Assembly: GCA_900554745.1 (NCBI GenBank)
Contig: USIU01000006.1
Location: 1 to 22,453 of the forward strand
Reading direction: 5' to 3'
Source of the DNA: an uncultured Leuconostoc sp.
Lineage (GTDB): Bacteria; Bacillota; Bacilli; Lactobacillales; Lactobacillaceae
DNA: 22,453 nucleotides
Shown here: in pieces, positions 14,945 to 20,867 of the stretch
Numbering within the stretch: position 1 is the stretch's first letter
Layout of the letters: each line of letters begins with the position of its first letter
Program-made: the position numbers and the translations under genes
Notes under the pieces: generated by a model
What the model was told of the DNA's origin: nothing
What the model saw: the letters and a program-made list of their open reading frames with translations, nothing else
The model's database searches: none

Positions 14945-14974
14945 AGTATATCAAAAATCACACGTTTGGGTCAG
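14945..14974 (-). promoter_or_regulatory. Promoter of the deoxynucleoside kinase-proC unit
   Basis: On the minus strand an extended -10, TGATATACT (hexamer 14950-14945), lies 18 bases from CTGACC, a fair -35. The start codon is 38 bases further on. The rest of 14907-15093 shows no other feature I can support. Confidence 0.65.
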
Positions 14975-15093
14975 CAAAATTATTGCCACCGCCCTGTTGA
15001 TGCGGGACTCAAAACCCAGCATAACCCGCGCCAAATCAGCATTTAACCGCTTACTACTTGACGTTTTTTCATCTTGAACCAGACAATCACAAT

Positions 15094-15122
15094 AAAAAAG
15101 GCGATACATTTCTGTATCGCCT
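15094..15122 (-). terminator. Terminator of the tRNA-Lys transcript
   Basis: A 10-bp perfect stem, AGGCGATACA with TGTATCGCCT, and a 4-base loop are followed on the minus strand by T6, shortly after the tRNA 3' end. Confidence 0.9.
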
Positions 15123-15131
15123 CCTAGCTAG

Positions 15132-15204
15132 TGGACAGTCAGGGGCTCGAACCCTGGACCCACGGATTAAGAGTCCGTTGCTCTACCAACTGAGCTAACT
15201 GTCC
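15132..15204 (-). tRNA. tRNA-Lys (CUU)
   Basis: A 73-base cloverleaf on the minus strand. The acceptor stem GGACAGT pairs with ACTGTCC and the discriminator is A. The D arm is TAGCTCAGTTGGTAGAGC; the anticodon stem ACGGA/TCCGT closes the 7-base loop CTCTTAA, so the anticodon is CTT, reading AAG. The T arm is CAGGG-TTCGAGC-CCCTG. The CCA end is not encoded. It is a single-tRNA unit with its own promoter and terminator. Confidence 0.97.
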
Positions 15205-15229
15205 ATATGTCGCTTTCACAACAAAGAAT

Positions 15230-15258
15230 AGTATAGCACGTATTTTATGACTGTGCAA
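15230..15258 (-). promoter_or_regulatory. Promoter of tRNA-Lys
   Basis: TTGCAC (15258-15253), a 17-base spacer and TATACT (15235-15230) preceded by TGC form a strong extended -10 promoter, with the tRNA beginning about 26 bases downstream of the -10. Confidence 0.88.
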
Positions 15259-15290
15259 CACTTTTTCTCAAAATAATGAGTCATTATCAA

Positions 15291-15326
15291 AAAAACAGCG
15301 TCAGTTATCACCGATGCTGTTTTAAA
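15291..15326 (-). terminator. Terminator after galE
   Basis: AAAACAGC pairs with GCTGTTTT around a 16-base interior with partial pairing, followed on the minus strand by a T run. It lies directly after the galE stop. Confidence 0.8.
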
Positions 15327-15335
15327 TAATCTGAT

Positions 15336-16328
15336 TTATTTATCGTTGTAGCCGTTTGGATGGTTTTGATGCCAGTTCCAGGCTGTCTTAATAATGTCTT
15401 GCACATTATCATACTTAGGTGCCCAACCCAACACATCACGTGCCTTGTCTGAGTTGGCAATCAATATATCTGGATCCCCTGCACGACGTGGGCCAATTTT
15501 AGCCGGAATATCAACACCAGTGGCTTCACGAGCGGCTTCCACCATTTCTTTCACTGAGAAACCAGTTGCGGATCCTAAGTTAAATTGGTTAGAATCATTG
15601 CCATCTGCCAAATATTGTAAGGCGCGCATGTGGGCATCCGCTAGGTCTAACACATGGACGTAATCGCGGACATTGAAACCATCTGGTGTGTTGTAATCAT
15701 CCCCAAACATTTCAATGTACTCACGTTGACCAAGGCCCGCTTGCAAAATGATCGGCACCAAATGTGTTTCAGGTTGGTGATCTTCCCCGATTGTGCCATC
15801 TTCCGCAGCACCTGCCACGTTAAAGTAACGCAAAGCCACCCACTTCACGCCATCAGCTTGGTCAGACCAAGCCATGATCTTTTCCATCATTAACTTTGAT
15901 TCACCATAAGGGTTGATGGGATTTTGTGGGTCCGTTTCCTTAATGGGAATGTTGACTGGATTCCCATAAGTGGCTGCTGTTGATGAAAAGACGATTTGCT
16001 TCACATCATGATCCTTCATCACTTCTAGCAATGTCACCATACCACTCGTATTATTGTCAAAATACTTCAATGGGTTAGCCACTGACTCTGGCACAATTGA
16101 AAAAGCGGCAAAATGCACAACTTGTTCAATGTCTTCCTGGTCAAAAACAGCTGATAAGGCAGCCTTATCGCGGATATCAACTTGATAAAACTTAGCGTCT
16201 GGATGGACGGCATCACGATGCCCAGTAAACAAGGCATCGACAACAACGACGTCACGACCTGCTTCAACCAGTGTTTTCACCATGTGTGACCCGATATAGC
16301 CGGCGCCACCTAATACTAATACTGACAT
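15336..16328 (-). CDS. galE: UDP-glucose 4-epimerase
   Basis: Interconverts UDP-glucose and UDP-galactose in the Leloir pathway and supplies UDP-galactose for surface polysaccharide. The 330-residue SDR protein has the NAD-binding GGAGYIGSH at 7-15, the Ser-rich catalytic strand VFSSTAATYG (about 113-122) and the catalytic Tyr141/Lys145 pair in NPYGESKLMME. LRYFNVAGA and NVRDYVHVLDLADAH follow in the usual places. Length is normal. GAGG lies before the start. No galK, galT or galM is next to it; instead it follows an acyl-ACP thioesterase by 45 bases at the end of the replication-gene run, which suggests a cell-envelope role as much as galactose use. Confidence 0.95.
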   Translation of the reverse strand: MSVLVLGGAGYIGSHMVKTLVEAGRDVVVVDALFTGHRDAVHPDAKFYQVDIRDKAALSAVFDQEDIEQVVHFAAFSIVPESVANPLKYFDNNTSGMVTLLEVMKDHDVKQIVFSSTAATYGNPVNIPIKETDPQNPINPYGESKLMMEKIMAWSDQADGVKWVALRYFNVAGAAEDGTIGEDHQPETHLVPIILQAGLGQREYIEMFGDDYNTPDGFNVRDYVHVLDLADAHMRALQYLADGNDSNQFNLGSATGFSVKEMVEAAREATGVDIPAKIGPRRAGDPDILIANSDKARDVLGWAPKYDNVQDIIKTAWNWHQNHPNGYNDK

Positions 16329-16373
16329 AATCGCCTCTTTGTTTTAATTTAATACTTTCAGTTTACACCACTT

Positions 16374-17105
16374 TTAAGCATCACGCCACTTGAATTCCGC
16401 TTCGGCACTGATCACATCGCCCATCATAATCCGATGTTTACTCTCGTGATCGTTTTGCACCACCTGCGATTGGATCGTGTGTCCTAGTCGGATTTCGTTT
16501 TCAAACCGCAGATTAATCGTCGTCACTTCATGCGTATTTAAAAATTCGGGTGCTAACACATCTTGCATCCACTCGAAATACTTTGAATTATTCACATGCT
16601 GGTTGGCATCAATGTCTAAATAGCGCACATGATAATCTTTGGCCTCGTAAACGTCATCCGGGGCAAAGTGGGCCGGATTAGGGATGCGTGGAATCTGTTT
16701 TACCTGTTCAGCTTGATAGGCATCAATAATGTCTGCCGGGATGCGTGTCATGCGCCGATTCTCAATGTCAATCATAGCCCAAATTGAATCAACGCGAATT
16801 AATTCTTCCCCATCCGCAGCAAAAAAAGCAAACGGTCGCCGCACAAAAAAGGGGTTGTGCTTGGCTGCAAAGGTTTGGACTTTCACCGTCTCATTAATTT
16901 TGGGACGCCGCTTAATAGTCACCTCATATTGTAAAATCACCCAGCCTAAGCCACGTGCTAAATGCACATCTTGTCCAACCCCTAAGGCATCCCCTTGCAT
17001 TTTCGAAGCTAAAACGGCCCAATTTAAAATCATCGGCAAGGATAATTGCCCGGTCATATCCGCTTCATAGTATTCAACGTGTCGTTGCATCGCAAATGGT
17101 TGCAT
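16374..17105 (-). CDS. Acyl-ACP thioesterase (FatA/FatB-like, double hot-dog)
   Basis: Hydrolyses acyl-ACP to free fatty acids, a step that sets chain length and release. The 243-residue protein has two hot-dog halves. The N-terminal half includes the long helix segment LPMILNWAVLASKMQGDALG and SIWAMIDIENRRMTRIP; the C-terminal half carries the active-site region YLDIDANQHVNNSKYFEWM with Asn168 and His170, matching the Asn/His residues of plant and bacterial acyl-ACP thioesterases. Length fits the bacterial family. The ribosome site is an unusual G run, AGGGGGG, a few bases before the start. It lies 39 bases after rsmI and is followed by galE, so it is probably expressed as a distal part of the same run. 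Confidence 0.9.
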   Translation of the reverse strand: MQPFAMQRHVEYYEADMTGQLSLPMILNWAVLASKMQGDALGVGQDVHLARGLGWVILQYEVTIKRRPKINETVKVQTFAAKHNPFFVRRPFAFFAADGEELIRVDSIWAMIDIENRRMTRIPADIIDAYQAEQVKQIPRIPNPAHFAPDDVYEAKDYHVRYLDIDANQHVNNSKYFEWMQDVLAPEFLNTHEVTTINLRFENEIRLGHTIQSQVVQNDHESKHRIMMGDVISAEAEFKWRDA

Positions 17106-17144
17106 GTTCCCCCCTATTTCATACCGCTGTCTAACAAACTGCTA

Positions 17145-18020
17145 TTAATCAATACCGTGATAATCTGCATAAACTGCCTGACGATCGAGCTGGCGGTCTT
17201 TTGCGACTTGTTTAATCGCAGCATTGGGTTTTAGGCCCTTAGCGACCAATTTGGCGACGGCTTCTTGCACCGTCAATGTCGCATCATCACTGTCCGTGTC
17301 CACCGTCTCTTCACCAGTAAAACCGGCAATCATCACAACAAATTCACCACGAATGTCGTGCGTTTTGGTCCAAGCGACTAATTCAGCCACCGTCCCCCGT
17401 AAAAATTCTTCATACTTTTTCGTCAATTCACGGGCCAAGACGACTTGACGGTCATCGCCCATCACCTTTTGAATATTTTCTAAAGTTTGCTTCAATCGGT
17501 GCGGTGCCTCATAAAAAATTGTCGTATCACGCAAAGTGGCCAGTCGTTGCAACTCAGCGATTTGCTCACTATTTTTCCGTTGTAAGAACCCGTAAAAATA
17601 AAAGGGTTGCGGCACCAAACCACTAGCAATCAACGCCGTCACACCGGCCGTGGCGCCCGGAATTGGGACGACCGCAATCCCTTGTGCAATCGCTGCAGCA
17701 ACTAATTCTTTACCGGGATCAGAAATGGAAGGCATCCCCGCATCACTGACTTGCGCAATATTTTTGCCATTTTGCAAATCGGCCAGGATGCTAGGAATTT
17801 TAGCCTGCCAATTATGTTCATGAAAGCTAATTTGTTTCGTTGCAATCTCAAAATGATTGAGCAGTTGTTGGGTATGCCGCGTATCTTCAGCAGCAATCAA
17901 ATCAACCTCCGTCAAAACGGTCAGGGCGCGTGGGGTCATGTCTTGTAAATTACCAATCGGCGTTGGCACAAGATAGAGGGTCCCGGTCTCACGCTGTTCA
18001 AAACTTTTTTGTTGTTGCAT
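17145..18020 (-). CDS. rsmI: 16S rRNA 2'-O-methyltransferase RsmI
   Basis: Methylates the 2'-OH of C1402 in 16S rRNA at the ribosomal P site, using S-adenosylmethionine. The 291-residue tetrapyrrole-methylase-fold protein shows all family segments: LVPTPIGNLQDMTPRAL, IAAEDTRHTQQLL, VSDAGMPSISDPG, PIPGATAGVTALIASG and FYEAPHRL. A C-terminal helical region (AVAKLVAKGLKPNAAIKQVA) is typical of Gram-positive members. AGGAG is directly followed by an ATG at 18026 with no spacing, so the ATG at 18020 is the better start. The gene overlaps the end of holB by 23 bases. In most Bacillota, yabA and often ricT lie between these two genes; neither is here. Confidence 0.95.
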   Translation of the reverse strand: MQQQKSFEQRETGTLYLVPTPIGNLQDMTPRALTVLTEVDLIAAEDTRHTQQLLNHFEIATKQISFHEHNWQAKIPSILADLQNGKNIAQVSDAGMPSISDPGKELVAAAIAQGIAVVPIPGATAGVTALIASGLVPQPFYFYGFLQRKNSEQIAELQRLATLRDTTIFYEAPHRLKQTLENIQKVMGDDRQVVLARELTKKYEEFLRGTVAELVAWTKTHDIRGEFVVMIAGFTGEETVDTDSDDATLTVQEAVAKLVAKGLKPNAAIKQVAKDRQLDRQAVYADYHGID

Positions 18021-18942
18021 ATTCATCTCCTAATACCATGGCGATTTCCAAGACCATTTTCTCAAAACGAGTTTGTAACGAGACGTTTGTTTGGCTTAAC
18101 CGATCATCGGCAAAAATAACGTCACTCGCACGCACTAATTGCTGGGGGCTATAATGCTGGATGAGTGTTTTGTATAAGCCAACCAATGTTGGAAAATGAA
18201 GCTGGGCGTCGGGTATTTGCCCATAGACCACCGTATCGCGCGACAATTCATGTAACCACGTCAAAAAAAGACGTTGTTGTGGTGCTTCTTTCAACGCGTC
18301 AACCAGCTGCAATTGCACATACACAAAAGCTTCAACACGGCGTTGCATCATGAGCTCAAACCACTTGAACAAGACTGGTTGCATCGTTTTACGCCACTGT
18401 GTCGCGTCATCATCTGCCTGAGCCAACGTCACTTCCGTCCGCAATTGGACAATTTGCGCACGTGATCGAATCGTTGGTAACACCTCATTGAGATTTTCGG
18501 CCAACATGATCATGAGTTGTGGTCCAGCTGGTTCCTCAATAAATTTGAGCAGCGCATTGCCTGATTCAGCTTGTAAGGTCTCCACAGCATCAAACACAAA
18601 AACTTTGCGCTGACTTTCCTGCGCCACCGTGACAAATTCGGGCTTTAGCGCGCGAATTTGGTCGACTTTCCACGTCCGTTTTGTCCCAGTCCCACTCTTT
18701 GGGAGACTGGGTTGGGTAATCTTGACGTCGGGATGGTCATCAGCCACAATTCGAATCGCCTGGCGCGTGTCGGCGCCTGTCATGAGCCAGGCCAAATAAC
18801 GCGAAAAAGCCAGCTTTTCTGGCTGGCTTGGGCCGACAAAAAGGTACAGATGACTGAGCTGATTTGTCGCAATCAGTTGTTTAAAATGGGCGATCTGCTT
18901 AGGATACACCTTTTCTGCGATTGTAATAAATTCCGGTGTCAT
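17998..18942 (-). CDS. holB: DNA polymerase III delta' subunit
   Basis: Clamp-loader subunit that, with tau/gamma (DnaX) and delta, opens the sliding clamp. The 314-residue AAA+ protein has the delta' pattern: a degenerate P-loop (FVGPSQPEKLAF) that should not bind ATP, WKVDQIRAL, the sensor-like KVFVFDAVETLQAESGNALLKFIEEP and TIRSRAQIVQL. The arginine of the SRC motif is kept but the cysteine is Ala. There are no zinc-site cysteines; the protein has none at all. The C-terminal half is helical and divergent, as in the family. Its ATG overlaps the darA stop by one base, and its end runs into rsmI. Confidence 0.93.
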   Translation of the reverse strand: MTPEFITIAEKVYPKQIAHFKQLIATNQLSHLYLFVGPSQPEKLAFSRYLAWLMTGADTRQAIRIVADDHPDVKITQPSLPKSGTGTKRTWKVDQIRALKPEFVTVAQESQRKVFVFDAVETLQAESGNALLKFIEEPAGPQLMIMLAENLNEVLPTIRSRAQIVQLRTEVTLAQADDDATQWRKTMQPVLFKWFELMMQRRVEAFVYVQLQLVDALKEAPQQRLFLTWLHELSRDTVVYGQIPDAQLHFPTLVGLYKTLIQHYSPQQLVRASDVIFADDRLSQTNVSLQTRFEKMVLEIAMVLGDEYATTKKF

Positions 18943-19271
18943 TAGAACTGATGGAAAGATTCAATATTTTGCGTGTAAACAGTCGCGCCACCGACTTCCA
19001 CTTCAATCGGATAAGCACCTATTTGTTCGCCACCGGCATCTAAGTTCACTGGTGGCACCATAAACTGCTTGCGTGTTTGGGATACTTCTTGAATAATAGC
19101 CAATGTTTCTGGGACGCGGGTATCTTCAATGGCAATCAAGAAAGTTGTATTGCCGGAACGTAAGAAGCCACCTGTCGTCGTCAAACGTGTCGCCCGAATA
19201 TCAGCCTTAACGAAGGCGTTACTGAGCTTGGTCGCATCCTTATCTTGAACAATAGCTGTCACTAATTTCAT
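18942..19271 (-). CDS. darA: Cyclic-di-AMP receptor DarA (YaaQ/PstA)
   Basis: A PII-like trimeric receptor of about 109 residues that binds cyclic-di-AMP in the cytoplasm. It follows the family closely: start MKLVTAIVQDKD, the T-loop-containing TTTGGFLRSGNTTFLIAIED, and the C-terminal PIEVEVGGATVYTQNIESFHQF. The glycine and threonine residues around GGFLRSGNT are those that contact the nucleotide in characterised members. Two adjacent ATGs follow AAAGGAG; the second (19271) matches the family start, while the first (19274) would overlap the tmk stop as ATGA. The downstream effector of this receptor is generally not known. It lies between tmk and holB, its usual place. Confidence 0.95.
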   Translation of the reverse strand: MKLVTAIVQDKDATKLSNAFVKADIRATRLTTTGGFLRSGNTTFLIAIEDTRVPETLAIIQEVSQTRKQFMVPPVNLDAGGEQIGAYPIEVEVGGATVYTQNIESFHQF

Positions 19272-19921
19272 CATGATGACTCCTTTCGCGATGCGATAGT
19301 CTCAAAAAGCACTGTGCGTGTCGCTGCAATGACCTGTTTTAGCGGTTGTGTCGCATCAATTAATTTAATTCTATCAGAAAAATCACGTTGCAGGGCTAAA
19401 TAAGTCTCCCGCACTGCTTGATGAAATTCTAAGGATTCCTTATCCAAACGGTCAATCTTATCTTGACGATTGGCCATTACCCGCGCCAAACCAACTTCAG
19501 CTGGGACATCCAGGTAAATGGTTAAGTCAGGCATAAGCCCATCAATCGCAAACTGATTGATTTGCCAAATCTGGTCAACACCTAAACCACGACCACCGCC
19601 CTGATAAGCCAGCGAACTGTCGACATAGCGATCAGAAATCACCACTTTACCCGCTGCCAACGCGGGCAAAATAACGGACACCAAGTGTTGCCGGCGCGCT
19701 GCAGTATACAATAACGCTTCCGTTCGATCATCCATCCCATTATCTTCGGCCGGCTGTAGAATGGCACGAATCGCTTCAGAAATTGGATGACCACCAGGCT
19801 CACGCGTCGTGACCAATTCGTCACCTAATTGCGGCTGTAATTCGGCCACGAGTGCTTGTAAAACGCTCGTCTTACCCGCACCTTCTGGTCCTTCAAACGT
19901 AATAAATAATGGTTTCGTCAT
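19271..19921 (-). CDS. tmk: Thymidylate kinase
   Basis: Phosphorylates dTMP to dTDP for DNA synthesis in the cytoplasm. The 216-residue protein has the P-loop ITFEGPEGAGKTS at about 7-19, TTREPGG with the catalytic DR(E)-type Arg, VISDRYVDSSLAYQGGGRGLG, and TIYLDVPAEVGLARV. The family is complete and of normal length. The frame continues upstream to a GTG at 19969, which adds 16 residues not seen in Tmk and has no ribosome site; the ATG at 19921 with AAAGGA 11 bases before it is preferred. It sits 47 bases after yaaL and overlaps darA, in the conserved dnaX-holB neighbourhood. Confidence 0.95.
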   Translation of the reverse strand: MTKPLFITFEGPEGAGKTSVLQALVAELQPQLGDELVTTREPGGHPISEAIRAILQPAEDNGMDDRTEALLYTAARRQHLVSVILPALAAGKVVISDRYVDSSLAYQGGGRGLGVDQIWQINQFAIDGLMPDLTIYLDVPAEVGLARVMANRQDKIDRLDKESLEFHQAVRETYLALQRDFSDRIKLIDATQPLKQVIAATRTVLFETIASRKESS

Positions 19922-19968
19922 GTGTCTTGTTGTCCTTTTTAATGCTTGGGGCAGCAAACTGATGCCCA

Positions 19969-20229
19969 CTAAAGACGATCAGTCTTGAGGACATGCGTTT
20001 GCAAATGCCCAACCGTTTTACGACGGCGGGCTTCCCGATAGAGATAGTTAAATTTAGCTTTTGCCAGCGCCGTTTGCGCTTGAATTAACCGCACATTGAC
20101 TTGACCATCTAACAACGCTTCTTCTGAATTTTGAGCTGTATCCCAGTCAATTTTGGCTTTATCAATTTGAAAAACCAATGCCTGGTCATAAGTTTGTCGC
20201 AGATTTACTTTCTTTTTACGAAATATCAT
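19969..20229 (-). CDS. yaaL: YaaL family protein (DUF2508)
   Basis: An 86-residue, highly charged helical protein with no signal or membrane segment. Sequence pattern (FRKKK start, YDQALVFQIDKAKIDWDTAQ, FNYLYREARRR) and position match the small YaaL/DUF2508 family always found after recR in Bacillota. Its function is not established. The start codon overlaps the recR stop as ATGA, showing translational coupling. The length is normal. Confidence 0.9.
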   Translation of the reverse strand: MIFRKKKVNLRQTYDQALVFQIDKAKIDWDTAQNSEEALLDGQVNVRLIQAQTALAKAKFNYLYREARRRKTVGHLQTHVLKTDRL

Positions 20230-20831
20230 AACTCTGTTCGTCCTTGTACTGCTTTAATCAACGTCAATTGGTCCGCGTAATCAATATCAGACCCTACCGC
20301 TAAGCCGTGAGCTAAACGCGTGACCTTAATGCCGGCTGGTTTCAGCAACCGCGCAAGATACATGGCCGTCGCTTCGCCTTCAGCATTAACGTTGGTACCG
20401 ACAATCACTTCATTAATTTCTTGGTGTTCTGACAAACGTCGAATTAAACTTGGTAAATTAATATCTTCTGGCCCTGTCCCAGAACTTGGTGAAATAACCC
20501 CATTCAGGACATGATAGAGCCCGTGATAATCACGTGTATTCTCCATGGCCATCACATCACGCGCCTGTTCAACCACAAAGACGGTTGTTTGGTCACGCGA
20601 AGTGTCCTGACAGATGGCACAGGGGTTGATTGTCTTTTCCGTAATATTGCCACACACCTCACAGAAGGTCAAGTCATGTTTAGCCGAAGCCAACGCTTTC
20701 GAGAAATCAATCACATCTTCTTCGGCCATCCCTAGCGTGTAAAAAGCCAGACGCGTGGCTGTTTTTTGCCCAATACCTGGTAATTTTGTATAGCTTGCTA
20801 TTAATTTTGCAATCGGTTCTGGATATTCCAT
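20226..20831 (-). CDS. recR: Recombination protein RecR
   Basis: Forms a ring clamp with RecO and RecF partners in single-strand gap repair. The 201-residue protein has the N-terminal helix-hairpin-helix (LPGIGQKTATRLAFY, about 17-31), the zinc finger Cys57, Cys60, Cys71, Cys74 (FCEVCGNITE, CAICQD), then the Toprim domain (VFVVEQARDVMAMENTRDYHGLYHVL) and a C-terminal ATRLAHGLAVGSDIDYAD-type segment (KVTRLAHGLAVGSDIDYAD). Nothing is missing. The start lacks a ribosome site at normal distance; AAAGGA is 25 bases upstream with a small GC hairpin between. It lies 36 bases after dnaX with no ebfC between them. Confidence 0.96.
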   Translation of the reverse strand: MEYPEPIAKLIASYTKLPGIGQKTATRLAFYTLGMAEEDVIDFSKALASAKHDLTFCEVCGNITEKTINPCAICQDTSRDQTTVFVVEQARDVMAMENTRDYHGLYHVLNGVISPSSGTGPEDINLPSLIRRLSEHQEINEVIVGTNVNAEGEATAMYLARLLKPAGIKVTRLAHGLAVGSDIDYADQLTLIKAVQGRTEL

Positions 20832-20862
20832 GATGGTACAAGGCTATCGCAGCCAATCCTTT
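20831..20862 (-). promoter_or_regulatory. recR initiation region with displaced ribosome site
   Basis: On the minus strand AAAGGA (20862-20857) is 25 bases before the recR ATG. GGCT (20854-20851) can pair with AGCC (20845-20842) around a 5-base loop, shortening the effective distance to about 12. No in-frame alternative start lies between, because a TAG stop interrupts the frame. Confidence 0.45.
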
Positions 20863-20867
20863 CTCTC

